Shown here: in pieces, positions 15,656 through 24,539 of the stretch
How the letters are laid out: every line of letters starts with the position of its first letter
Numbering within the stretch: position 1 is the first letter of the stretch
Assembly (NCBI RefSeq): GCF_026343115.1
Contig: NZ_JAPEMC010000007.1
Location: 1-64,000, forward strand
Length of the DNA stretch: 64,000 nucleotides
DNA from: Streptomyces sp. NBC_00102
GTDB lineage: Bacteria; Actinomycetota; Actinomycetes; Streptomycetales; Streptomycetaceae
Direction of reading: 5' to 3'
Translations under genes and position numbers: made by a program
The notes under the pieces: model-generated
What the model saw: only the letters and a program-made list of their open reading frames with translations
The model's database searches: none
Told to the model about the DNA's origin: nothing

Positions 15656-17511
15656 CGTGCTGCCTCCGCGGCCGTCCGGGCGAGGACGGACAGGTGGTGG
15701 GCCACCGCCGCCTCGTCCCCGGGGAAGCCCCACAAAGGGGTCTTGAAGAACGAGCCGATGAACGCCTCAGCACCGGGGAAGACAGGGACAGACACCGGGG
15801 ACGCGGCCCATGGTGCGGTGCGAGCCGGACGGTGGAAGAGGGGTTCCCCGGCGACGACCGCGGTGGATCCGGGGATGTCGAAGTCGGCACCGGCGGAGGT
15901 GAGCCGGTCGACGAAGACGTCGATCGGCACATCGGCCGCTTCGTGGTGGTAGCGCAGCCCCATCACGTAGAGGCCGTGCTGCCCGTCCTGGGGGTCGACC
16001 ACGACCGGCGAGACGACCGGGTTGTCCTTGAGGACGGTGGCGAACGCGTCGGCAACGTCCCGCCGCCGGGCCTCGATGGCGTTCGCCTTGGCGAGCTGGT
16101 CGAGTCCGATCGCCGCACCCACGGTCGTGGCCCTGGACTTCAGGCCCATACCGGTCAGCGCGTACGGAAAGTACGGCTGTTCGGGGTCGATCTCCTTGAA
16201 GCACCGCTTGTTGTAGTGGCCGTGCAGCAGTGCGAGGTCTCGGTAGCGGTCGTCGTCGGTGACCAGTACTCCGCCCTCGCCGGTCGTGATGGCCTTCTGG
16301 TTGGTGGAGAACGCGGCCATGTGCCCGTAGGTCCCCACGCGTCGGCCTCGCCAGGAGGCGAAGTGCGCGTGCGAGCAGTCCTCCAGCAGCAGGAGTCCTC
16401 TGGCCGTGCAGAACTCGGCGATGGCCGTCATGTCGCACGGGATGCCCCACATGTGGGTGACGACGACCGCCCGGGTCCGGTCGGTGACCAGCTCCGGGAG
16501 ACGGGCCGGATCGAGGTTCCCGAAGCGGTCGGCGTCGGCGAAGACGACCTTCACCCCCTCGTACGCGAACGGGGTGGCCGTGGCGAAGAACGTGTAGGCC
16601 GGCGCGATGATCTCGTCCCCTTCGGCCAGACCGGCGGCCACGCACATCGCGTGGAGCGCGGCAGTCCCCGAGGAGAAGGCGATGGCGTGACGTGCCCCCA
16701 CGAAGTCGGCGAACCGGGCCTCGAACTCGCCGATGACGCCGCCGGCGTCGCGATCGGAGAGCGACCGGGTCAGCTGGCGGTCGACGGCGTCGCGGAGGCT
16801 GTGGTCGACGTGCGGCCACGTGTACGCCGGGATCTGCTCCGGGCCCTTTCCGCCCACGCCGAGAAGGTCCTCGATGATGCTGACCAGCCGCTGGACCGTC
16901 TCGTCCTCGGGTTCGCCGGCCGGGACGTCCAGGACGGTCCATCCGTGCCGGCGCGAGAGCGCGACGAGCCGTTCCAGGCCGCGCCCCTGGTAGTCGAGGA
17001 ACGACTCCTCGCCGAGTTCCGGATAGGCGCCGTGCATGCCGAGTTCGGCCGGCCGCAGGTCCTCCGAGCGCCGCTCCCAGAGCTGTTCCGGTTCGACGCG
17101 CAGCATGATCACGTGGTCCGGGGTGCGGACCTTCGCGAAGAGTTGATCGATCTCGTACTCCGCCCAGCCCTGACCTGCGAGCTTGGAGGCGAGCTTGTAG
17201 TACCAGCCGTCCACGATCACCGGGCCGTCCTCCAGAGCGGGAGCGACGACCTGCTCGCCGTGGGCGGTGAACCAGGACGACTGGAGGTGCGCCCAGAAGT
17301 GGTCGGGCAGATCGGTCGCGTCGCCGCTGTGCCACAGCATCTGTGCCATCGGTCTCATGAGGGTCGCCGCGTAGGCGGAGGCGGTGGAGACCTGGCGGCG
17401 GCTCAGGTACTGCACTCCCCGGGACGCGAGGGTGGCTGCGACCTTGCGCGCGAGGGTGGTTTTGCCGGCCCCGTCGGGACCTTCGAGGACCAGGAACGGT
17501 TGATTCAGCAT
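15652..17511 (-). CDS. nucleotide kinase - DegT/DnrJ/EryC1 aminotransferase fusion
   Basis: A 619-residue two-domain protein. Residues 1-220 are a thymidylate-kinase-like P-loop domain (LEGPDGAGKT, P-loop 11-18; VIVDGWYYK in the DRY-motif position; ELWERR-like LID region). Residues about 230-619 are a fold-type I PLP aminotransferase of the sugar/cyclitol class: SSGTAALH (280-287), LLLEDCSHAH with the cofactor Asp, and Schiff-base Lys406 in NQKAITTGEGG. Such aminotransferases act on nucleotide-linked keto-sugars or cyclitols. The ATG at 17511 has AGAGGAAA upstream. I am not aware of this fusion as a standard architecture; the kinase may charge or recycle the nucleotide carrier. Confidence 0.85.
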   Translation of the reverse strand: MLNQPFLVLEGPDGAGKTTLARKVAATLASRGVQYLSRRQVSTASAYAATLMRPMAQMLWHSGDATDLPDHFWAHLQSSWFTAHGEQVVAPALEDGPVIVDGWYYKLASKLAGQGWAEYEIDQLFAKVRTPDHVIMLRVEPEQLWERRSEDLRPAELGMHGAYPELGEESFLDYQGRGLERLVALSRRHGWTVLDVPAGEPEDETVQRLVSIIEDLLGVGGKGPEQIPAYTWPHVDHSLRDAVDRQLTRSLSDRDAGGVIGEFEARFADFVGARHAIAFSSGTAALHAMCVAAGLAEGDEIIAPAYTFFATATPFAYEGVKVVFADADRFGNLDPARLPELVTDRTRAVVVTHMWGIPCDMTAIAEFCTARGLLLLEDCSHAHFASWRGRRVGTYGHMAAFSTNQKAITTGEGGVLVTDDDRYRDLALLHGHYNKRCFKEIDPEQPYFPYALTGMGLKSRATTVGAAIGLDQLAKANAIEARRRDVADAFATVLKDNPVVSPVVVDPQDGQHGLYVMGLRYHHEAADVPIDVFVDRLTSAGADFDIPGSTAVVAGEPLFHRPARTAPWAASPVSVPVFPGAEAFIGSFFKTPLWGFPGDEAAVAHHLSVLARTAAEAAR

Positions 17512-17561
17512 GCGTTTCCTCTCATGGGCCCCCGGCCTCCGGGGGCCCAGGACGGTGACGA

Positions 17562-18656
17562 TCACGCGGACTCGTCGGTGAAGACCTCTCCCGTGGCGTC
17601 GAGCGCTTCCTGCGCCCGCCTCCCGACCTCGGCGAGGTACACGATGTCCTCGGCGGTGAGCGGATCGCCGGGGGTGGTGAGGTTCTGCTCGACTTGGGTG
17701 GCGTTGGTGAAGCCGGTCAGGACGACGGCCGTCGGCCACCGCTGGAGCAGGTAGCGCAGTGCGACGTGGACGAGGTCGACCTGCCCGGCGCCGTAGCGCG
17801 TGCGGATCAGGTCGAGATGGTCCTGAAGCACGTCCAGGGCCGGCGCTGCGAACCACCGCTTGCGCAGGCGGTGGTCGCCCGCACCGTAGACCGGCGGTCG
17901 GCCCGGCGTGTGCTTGCCCGTCAGCAGTCCCTGTCCGAGCGACTTGTTGACGATCACGGGGACGCCGTGCTCGGCGGCGAACTCGCGGATGCCGGCCGTG
18001 GCGTCCTGGGGGGTGAGGAGGTTGTCCCGGACCGCGAGGATGTCGGGCCGGACCGCGGCGAAGTGGCGGCGGAACCGGGCGTGCTTGTCCGCCTTGCCGG
18101 CCGGGGCCGCCTCCCGCCGCTCGGGGGCGTACCGATGCGGCCCTCGCATGCCGACGGCCTTGATCAGCCCTTCCGCCTGGAAGGCGCGCATCGTTTCGAC
18201 CGCGGCTTCCAGGTGGACGTCGTCCGGGCCGAAGTTGGCGTTGTGCAGGGCGTACACGTCGAGATGGTCGGTCCCGAGGTGGGTGAGCGTCTTCTCCAGC
18301 TGGGCCCGCATGTGCGCCGGAGCGTAGGCGTTCTCGAACTCGCCGGCGAAGTACCCGACCTTGCTGGTCACCGCGACCTGTTCGCGCGGGACGTCCTTCA
18401 GGAAGATGCCGAGAAGGCGCTCGGAGTGGCCGTGCCCGTACACGTCGGCGGTGTCGAACAGGTTCGCGCCGAGCTCGAAGGCTCGCGCCAAGGCGTCGAG
18501 GGAGCGGGTGTCCTCGGCGGTGCTCCAGCCCATGGGCATGCCGAGGTTGTCAGCCGGACCCCCGATGGGCCAGCAGCCCATCCCGAGGCGGGAGACCGTC
18601 TTCCCTCCGGGGAGCGTGGTTCTGCCGCCAGGTGCTGTGGAATGCGTTTCGGACAC
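17562..18656 (-). CDS. aldo/keto reductase in the radical SAM operon
   Basis: A 364-residue AKR with LGMGCWPIGG near the N-terminus, the Asp/Tyr pair in NLFDTADVYGHGHSE, Lys in VTSKVGYF and a histidine-type motif in VYALHNAN. It is longer than the usual 310-330 residues owing to an insert around residues 180-205 (RYAPERREAAPAGK...). It would carry out a NADPH-dependent carbonyl reduction or the reverse. It starts 24 bp after the radical SAM stop and ends 50 bp before the kinase-aminotransferase, inside one operon. Confidence 0.85.
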   Translation of the reverse strand: MSETHSTAPGGRTTLPGGKTVSRLGMGCWPIGGPADNLGMPMGWSTAEDTRSLDALARAFELGANLFDTADVYGHGHSERLLGIFLKDVPREQVAVTSKVGYFAGEFENAYAPAHMRAQLEKTLTHLGTDHLDVYALHNANFGPDDVHLEAAVETMRAFQAEGLIKAVGMRGPHRYAPERREAAPAGKADKHARFRRHFAAVRPDILAVRDNLLTPQDATAGIREFAAEHGVPVIVNKSLGQGLLTGKHTPGRPPVYGAGDHRLRKRWFAAPALDVLQDHLDLIRTRYGAGQVDLVHVALRYLLQRWPTAVVLTGFTNATQVEQNLTTPGDPLTAEDIVYLAEVGRRAQEALDATGEVFTDESA

Positions 18657-18680
18657 AACGTGCCTCCGTCGCCGAGGTGT

Positions 18681-20837
18681 TCAGGTTCCGCACGGGTCAC
18701 TGGCGTTGATGGACCGCCAGTCATCGGCCTGCTGCCAGCGGCGGTGCTCGTATTCAAGGACCTGCGCGTGCTCGCGGGGAAGAGCGCGAGTCACTTCACC
18801 GGTCACGTCGGCCATGCGCTCCCTCAGCCCGCCGATCTCCACGTCCAGCAGACCGCGGAGACGGGTGGACAGTGCCGTCGTACCGCTGTAGGCGCCGATG
18901 GCCACGGGGGTGTCCTCGATCGAGCGGAGAAGATGTCCGAAGACGGTGTACGCGGCGTCCTTGAGAACCACGCGGGCGCCGCGCACCGCCTGCCACGGGG
19001 TGCCTTCGAGGACCTTCTCCAGGGACTTGAAGGTGTAGTCCAGTGCGAAGTTCCGGTCCACCCACAGCTGGGCCCACTCGCTGGCCACGCCGATCCGCCA
19101 GTCCGCGAACCGGCTGTCCACCCGGCCCATCGACGGTCGCTCCTCACCGGTCAGTCCGGCGGCCGACGCCTGCCGGGTGTACGCCGCGCCGATCAAGCAC
19201 TCCATGCTGACGAGCATGTAGGAGATCGCGCTGTGGAAGGGCCGGCCGGTCGAGTGCGCCGCCACCCACTGCGGGTCCTGAACCCCCTCGACGATCTCCT
19301 CCACCGGTACGTCCGGCAGTGGACGGAGCAGAAGATCGGTGCGGCCCTGGTACTCGTACGTCGCCCGCAGTTCCTCCGGCGTCATGAGCTGGTCGAAGGA
19401 TATGTACGTGAACCGGGTCGGGACGCCGAGCGCGGACAGGGTCCGGATCGCCTGGGCGTTCTGCTCGCCCGTCGTCTCCTTGTTGAAGCGCGTCAGGATC
19501 GAGTCGACGCCCGACTCGACGCCGAACAGGCAGCGCCGCAGGCCCCGGTCCTGGAGCGTGCGCCACATGGTGGCGCGCTCGGTGTGCCAGGCCCGGTCGC
19601 GATCGGGCCTGGTGACCTGGTCGATGCGGCAACTGGTCTCCCACTTGAACCCGGCGTCGTGCAGGGTGTGGGCCATGTCCAGGGCCCGGGGCACCGCGTC
19701 GAGGCCGCGTCCGATGAACTCCTCGTCCACCAGGTACAGCGTTCGCGACACGTGCGGGAAGTCGTCGTAGATCTGGCCGACGGCGCCCAGGAACCAGGGG
19801 AACAGCTCCGGTTCGGCGCCGTGCCACTGCCCCTTGTGGCCGCGGGGGCAGAACGAGCAGAAGTTCGTGCACCCGCGGGAGGTCTCGGCCTGTCCGACTC
19901 CCCGGACTTCCAGAGTCGCCGGCAGGAGATCGAGTTCGGGGAAGATCTCGTCCTGCGAACTGCTGACCGGCTTGGCCGTCCGGCGTCGGGCGATGCCCAG
20001 CACCCCGGTGCCGCGTGAGCCGCCGTTGTAGCCGATGCCCTGGATCTCGTCGAGGCGGATATCGCCGTGCCAATACCTGAGGACATCCTTGATCGTCGGT
20101 TCGCCAGCTCCTCTGGCGATTAATAACTCCGGGTAGGTCTTCAGCAGAAGTCCCTCGTTGCGGGCCGTCAGGCTCCCGCCGGCGACCACGAGCGGAGGAC
20201 TGGGCAAGCGGTAGGTGATGTCGAGAAGCTCGGTCATCAGGTCGTGCTGCCCGAAGGTGGCCGAGATCCCGAGGATGTCCGGGCTGTCGGCGGTGACCTG
20301 ATCGAGGAGTTCGGCCAGAGTGACACCGAGCTGCATGTCACGAAGGTCGACGTCGCCGATGAGCGTGGAACGGACGGCGCGGGCCACGTCGCTGATTCCC
20401 AGGGGAAACCGCGGCAGCGGGAAGTACTCCGGGTGATACAGGGCGGTCACCAGGACGCGGGGCCGCGTGAACCGGTGGGCGGCGTAATCGTCCACTTCCG
20501 CGCGGGAGATCCACGAGTCCGGGTTCTCGATCGTGATGTGCCCGGTCAGCCACTCGGGCCAGCGGCGGGACGCGTGGGGCTGCCCGGAGAGGTCAGCGAT
20601 CACCCATCTCCGGTCCGTACGTTCGATCAGCACGAGTCGCCGGTCCAGGGTGCCGGTGACCCGCAGGCGTCCGATCCGGTCGCTGTACTGACGCTCCAGG
20701 TGCCTCCGCAACAGGCTCGGGGAGAGAAGCAGTCGGTCGGCGACTTCAGTAGTGGTCGGCGTCCCGCTGTCCAGTGCTGCGCGCAGGGCGGCGAAAAGCC
20801 GGTTCGCGGGGGTTCCGAGGCCAGCTGCGATACTCAT
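18681..20837 (-). CDS. B12-binding-type radical SAM enzyme with N-terminal helical extension
   Basis: A 718-residue protein and first gene of the operon. Residues about 10-85 resemble a winged-helix DNA-binding fold (TTTEVADRLLLSPSLLRRHL). Residues about 140-255 form a Rossmann domain of the cobalamin-binding type (SPDILGISATFGQHDL, PPLVVAGGSLTARN) without the DxHxxG motif. The radical SAM core starts at CTNFCSFC (Cys323, Cys327, Cys330), the CxxxCxxC that binds the 4Fe-4S cluster, and is followed by YLVDEEFIGRG and CLFGVESG. Class B enzymes methylate unreactive carbons or rearrange carbon skeletons using SAM. A GAGGAA precedes the ATG. Substrate unknown. Confidence 0.85.
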   Translation of the reverse strand: MSIAAGLGTPANRLFAALRAALDSGTPTTTEVADRLLLSPSLLRRHLERQYSDRIGRLRVTGTLDRRLVLIERTDRRWVIADLSGQPHASRRWPEWLTGHITIENPDSWISRAEVDDYAAHRFTRPRVLVTALYHPEYFPLPRFPLGISDVARAVRSTLIGDVDLRDMQLGVTLAELLDQVTADSPDILGISATFGQHDLMTELLDITYRLPSPPLVVAGGSLTARNEGLLLKTYPELLIARGAGEPTIKDVLRYWHGDIRLDEIQGIGYNGGSRGTGVLGIARRRTAKPVSSSQDEIFPELDLLPATLEVRGVGQAETSRGCTNFCSFCPRGHKGQWHGAEPELFPWFLGAVGQIYDDFPHVSRTLYLVDEEFIGRGLDAVPRALDMAHTLHDAGFKWETSCRIDQVTRPDRDRAWHTERATMWRTLQDRGLRRCLFGVESGVDSILTRFNKETTGEQNAQAIRTLSALGVPTRFTYISFDQLMTPEELRATYEYQGRTDLLLRPLPDVPVEEIVEGVQDPQWVAAHSTGRPFHSAISYMLVSMECLIGAAYTRQASAAGLTGEERPSMGRVDSRFADWRIGVASEWAQLWVDRNFALDYTFKSLEKVLEGTPWQAVRGARVVLKDAAYTVFGHLLRSIEDTPVAIGAYSGTTALSTRLRGLLDVEIGGLRERMADVTGEVTRALPREHAQVLEYEHRRWQQADDWRSINASDPCGT

Positions 20838-21013
20838 TCGTTCCTCATCTCTGCGAAGTGGTGCATGAGAGGCCGTACGAGAACGTGAAATGGAGCATCC
20901 GGGCAGTCGAGCATGCCCGGCGGCGCCGTGGGCTGCCAGCGCTTTCGCGCTTCTTGGGGTGGATGCGCAACACGCTGCCTCCCGGGTTGTACGAGCGCAC
21001 CACGGACCGGCTC

Positions 21014-21290
21014 TCACGGACGGTTGACTGCCCCTGTCTGCAACGGCGTTGCAGGACCTGCACACGCGGTTGCCGGCGGAGCCAGGGTGGTGCCGAAGCC
21101 ACGGCGCGTCTTCAGCAGCCCTTCCTCCGCCAAGGGCCGAAGGGCATTACTCACCGTGCGGGCGCAGATGTGGAACTCTGAGGCAAGATCAGCGGTCAGA
21201 GGTGTGTCCGGGGGATGGTTCCGTTCGCGATGCGGGCTCGCACTGCCTCGGCGATGCGAGCGCCGGTACCCGAATGACGATGCGGTCGAC
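21014..21290 (-). pseudogene. frameshifted GntR-type winged-helix gene
   Basis: On the minus strand one frame reads RIAEAVRARIANGTIP and a second continues PDTPLTADLASEFHICARTV followed by SNALRPLAEEGLLKTRRGFG, together a complete GntR DNA-binding domain. The two parts are joined by a G5 run on the plus strand (21210-21214); one extra G would restore a single frame. A further irregularity near the N-terminus leaves the start unclear. It could be a natural pseudogene or a sequencing error in a homopolymer. It lies in the gap between the divergent radical SAM operon and the 365-residue gene and may once have regulated either. Confidence 0.6.
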
Positions 21291-21332
21291 GCCCGTATCT
21301 TCGCAGTCGTCACCAACCGGGAAGGCACACTC

Positions 21333-22430
21333 ATGTCCCGCACCACCCCGCGACGTCCCTGCGACGTCGAGGCCCTTTTCCCCGCACTGGCGGCCCACCG
21401 GCGCACAGCCACCCGGCTGCACCCCCGGCACGGCACGCCCACGGCCCAGGAGAGCTCGGTGGCGGGCCCCCTCCTGTGGCCGGCCGACGAACCGTGGCCG
21501 GTCTGCACGGCCGGACACCCGAAGGGCACCGGCCACCTCCTCGCCGACGTACGACTGCGACGTCGCATCGAGGAAGACGCCTCGGGACGCGAACTCTCCG
21601 AGGACGAGCGGCGGCTGCTCGACGGCATGGCAGTCGGCAATCACTTCCCGGAACTGCGTGACGACGCACCCCTGCCGATGCTGGCTGTCGCCCAACTGCT
21701 CGCCGCCGACGTCCCCGATCTGGACGGGCAGGAAGGACACGACCTGTTGCAGGTCTTCTGGTGCCCCTTCGAGGTGCACGGGCCCGACCGCACGATCGAT
21801 GTGATGCTCATCTGGCGACGCTCCGCAGACGTCAGCGCCGTCCCCGTGCTCTCACCGCAGCCCGAACCTCCAGTGGTCGGCCGCACGGAATGCGTGCCGA
21901 ACATGTGCGTCGTCCACCCTGAGCAGGTCGTGGAACACGAATACCTCGGACTGTTGGAGGAGAAACTCCAAGAGGAGATCTCCGCATGGGAAGAAGGTCT
22001 CCTCGACGACGAAGGGGACATCGACAACGGGGACATGGACAACTCCTCCTCGCCGGTCGGCTACGCGACGTACGAGGAGTACGAAGCGGCCATGGCCGCG
22101 GCCAGAGCCGAACAACCGGAGGAAATCGACTACCAGAGCGACCTCTCGATCGCACCCGGCTGGAAAGTCGGAGGCTACGCGTCCTGGCACCTCACCGATC
22201 CCGCACCGGTCAACTGCCCACTGTGCGGGGCGGCGATGCCGCCGCTGCTCACCGTGGACACGTGGGAATGCGACGGCGCCTCGCGCAGCTGGTTGCCCGT
22301 CGAAGACCGAGACGCCGACAACCCGCTCCATGCGATCGCCCCGGTCGGTGTCCATCTGGGGCGCGGCCTGATGCGCGTACACACCTGCCCGACCGACCCT
22401 TCCCACCCTCATCGGCTGAGCTTTCAATGA
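21333..22430 (+). CDS. hypothetical 365-residue protein with a late CPLCG knuckle
   Basis: Family not recognised. The ATG follows GGAAGG by 9 bases. The sequence shows WPADEPWPVC near residue 50, an acidic linker around 220-250 (DDEGDIDNGDMDNSS), and a single CPLCGAAMP zinc-knuckle-like motif near residue 305 before WECDGASRSW. The general layout (a Trp/Pro-rich entry and a late Cys pair) resembles DUF1963/YwqG-like proteins sometimes found near toxin-immunity genes, but I cannot confirm membership. It is transcribed alone. Confidence 0.65.
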   Translation: MSRTTPRRPCDVEALFPALAAHRRTATRLHPRHGTPTAQESSVAGPLLWPADEPWPVCTAGHPKGTGHLLADVRLRRRIEEDASGRELSEDERRLLDGMAVGNHFPELRDDAPLPMLAVAQLLAADVPDLDGQEGHDLLQVFWCPFEVHGPDRTIDVMLIWRRSADVSAVPVLSPQPEPPVVGRTECVPNMCVVHPEQVVEHEYLGLLEEKLQEEISAWEEGLLDDEGDIDNGDMDNSSSPVGYATYEEYEAAMAAARAEQPEEIDYQSDLSIAPGWKVGGYASWHLTDPAPVNCPLCGAAMPPLLTVDTWECDGASRSWLPVEDRDADNPLHAIAPVGVHLGRGLMRVHTCPTDPSHPHRLSFQ

Positions 22431-22995
22431 GCGTTCTCACAGTGGCCGCCACCGATGGGGTGACGGTGGTGAGGCCACAACGCACGAGGCACCCGTGCTG
22501 TTGGGGGGACGCTCGAAGTCTCGACTCGTCAGCTCAGGAGCCTCGCTGGTTCCTCCCTGTCCGCCGCACTCGACCGCGTTCGCCGAAGAGCGGAGAGTCG
22601 CGGCGGGGCAGAGCCGACGGTTCTCCCGAGCACGGTCTTCACCCGGCCGGTGACTCTTGGTAGCGCCGGAGGGCGGGTGCAGACCGACGATCCCGGCGGC
22701 GGGTTCCGGCTGTTCGAGAATGTCTTCGCTGGAATCGAATTCGTGCACCGCATCGCTCCGGTGCCCTCGACGTAGGCCTGATGCCTCCGCACCTCGATCC
22801 AAGGCGAGCACGCACCCCCCGCCCGGCTGTGCACGCCTCGAACGGACCTTTTTCCAGGCCGCGTTCGCCGACGTGGACGTCTTCGCCGCGGCGGTCTGCC
22901 GCGCTGCGCACGGCACTCGGCCAGGGCTCCTTGTCCCCCGCCGGGATGGCAGAGTAGCGTCCGCGCCGACGCTGTCCACGGGGGGATGGTCCACG
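22431..22995. other. gap without a supported gene
   Basis: About 560 bp of GC-rich DNA. Several open frames cross it but none has a recognisable domain, a credible ribosome-binding site and conserved-looking composition together. It borders an internally deleted epimerase gene and may be decayed sequence. Confidence 0.5.
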
Positions 22996-23658
22996 GTGCG
23001 GCTGCTGGTCCTGGGCGGTTCGGTGTTCGTCGGGCGGGCGGTGGTGGAGGTCATGGGCGAGCGCGCGCTGCTGTCGCGTCCCGGCCTGGTCCTCGGCCCC
23101 TGGGAGCACCCGGGCCGGTTGCCGAGGTGGCTGCTGCGGATGGCGGCGGCCGCGGAAGGCGAGCCGGTCCTGGTACCGGGCAACCCCGGCCGGGGCGTCC
23201 AGTACATCGACGTCCGCGATCTCGCGCAGTGGATTCTGCACGCTGCCGAACAGGGGCTGGGCGGGGCGTACAACCTGAGCTGCCCGGCCGGCCACGCGAC
23301 GATGGGCGGCCTGCTGGACGCCTGTGCGGAGGTGACGGGAGGTGCGGGCCGCCTGGTGAGTGTCGACGAGCCGTGGCTGGCCGACGCGGGTGTGGTCCCG
23401 TGGACCGAGCTGCCCGTCTGGGTGCCTGCCGAGGGCGAAGGCGCCGGGATCTACGACGTGAATCCGGGGGCGGGGATCGCGGCCGGTGCGCGGTACCGTC
23501 CGCCTGCGGAGACGGTGGCGGACACCTGGGCGTGGCTGCGGCGGATCCCTGCGGAGAAGGCGGGCAGGGCGGTGCGCACCGCCGAGTGGCTGTCGGCCGA
23601 GCGGGAGGAACGGGTCCTGCGGGCCTGGCAGGAGGAAACGGTCCGCCGGACGCGCTGA
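22996..23658 (+). pseudogene. NAD-dependent epimerase/dehydratase with internal deletion
   Basis: The product starts VRLLVLGGSVFVGRAVVE, the Rossmann entry of an extended-SDR epimerase, and then passes directly to RPGLVLGPWE, a segment normally found about 100 residues later. Everything between, including the catalytic Ser and YxxxK region, is missing although the frame is kept. The 220-residue product therefore lacks part of the nucleotide fold and the active site and should be inactive. The rest (VQYIDVRDLAQWI, GAYNLSCPAG) is well preserved, so the deletion is probably recent. The stop lies inside a terminator hairpin. Confidence 0.7.
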
Positions 23659-23674
23659 AGGGCGTCCGGCGGAC
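23641..23674. terminator. terminator between convergent genes
   Basis: GTCCGCCGGACGC and its exact reverse complement form a 13-bp stem with an 8-base loop. The stem begins inside the last codons of the epimerase remnant and ends 25 bp before the FolD-like stop, so it can serve both strands. Confidence 0.7.
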
Positions 23675-23699
23675 CGCCTGCGGGACTTTCGAGACAGGC

Positions 23700-24539
23700 T
23701 CAGCCCTCGGCGGCCTGCACGGTGTGCCGGAGCAGCAGTGCGGTGGTCACCGGGCCGACACCGCCGGGGACCGGGGTGAGGCCGCCGGCCCGTTCGGCCG
23801 CGGCCGGGTCGACATCGCCGGCGAGGCCCCCGTCCGGGGTGGGGTTGGTGCCGACGTCGATCACCACGGCGCCTTCGCGGACGTGGTCGGCGGTGAGCAG
23901 GCCGGCGCGCCCGACCGCGGCGACCAGGACGTCGGCGGTGCGGGTGACGGACGCGAGGTCGGCGGTGCGGGAGTGGCAGACGGTCACGGTCGCGTCCCGG
24001 TCGAGCAGGAGGTGCGCGGCGGGCTTGCCCACGACGGTGGACCGGCCGACGACAACGGCGTGCCGTCCCGACAGCTCGACCTCGTGGTGCTCCAGCAGTC
24101 GGACGACGGCCTCGGCCGTTGCCGGGGCGAACGCCGGGAGCCCGGCGGCGAGCCGGCCGAGTGACAGCGGGTTGGCCCCGTCGACGTCCTTCTCGGGCGC
24201 GATGGCGGACGCCAGGTCCTCCAGCGCCGCGCCGGCGGGCAGCGGCGTCTGCAGGATGACGCCGTGCACCTGCGGGTCGTCGCTGAGGCGGCGCAGGGTG
24301 TCGTGGACCTCGGTGGTGGTGGCCTGCGGGCCGAGGTCGACGACGTCGCACACCAGCCCGCACTTGGCCGCCGCGCCGGCGATCGAGCGGACGTACCAGG
24401 CGCTGGCCCCGTCGTCGGTGGCGCTGACCACGGCCAGGCGGACGGGCCGGCCCTGGGCGGCCAGCTTCGCGGCGAGTTCGGTGGTCTCGGCGCGGATCGC
24501 GGCGGCGAGTTCCCGGCCGGAAAGGACGGCTGCGGTCAC
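23700..24539 (-). CDS. FolD-like methylene-THF dehydrogenase lacking the cyclohydrolase lysine
   Basis: A 279-residue FolD homologue with GVILQTPLP, PEKDVDGANP, VVGRSTVVGKPAAHLLL and TPVPGGVGPVTTALL all intact. In bifunctional FolD the motif YVxxK holds the Lys needed for the cyclohydrolase step (Lys54 in E. coli); here it reads YVRSI, with Tyr49 kept but Ile53 replacing the Lys. From known mutants of that Lys, the protein is predicted to keep the NADP-dependent dehydrogenase reaction and lose the cyclohydrolase. Its ATG overlaps the stop of an FchA-type cyclohydrolase gene, which could supply the missing step. It is probably a dedicated paralogue, not the housekeeping enzyme. Confidence 0.85.
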   Translation of the reverse strand: MTAAVLSGRELAAAIRAETTELAAKLAAQGRPVRLAVVSATDDGASAWYVRSIAGAAAKCGLVCDVVDLGPQATTTEVHDTLRRLSDDPQVHGVILQTPLPAGAALEDLASAIAPEKDVDGANPLSLGRLAAGLPAFAPATAEAVVRLLEHHEVELSGRHAVVVGRSTVVGKPAAHLLLDRDATVTVCHSRTADLASVTRTADVLVAAVGRAGLLTADHVREGAVVIDVGTNPTPDGGLAGDVDPAAAERAGGLTPVPGGVGPVTTALLLRHTVQAAEG

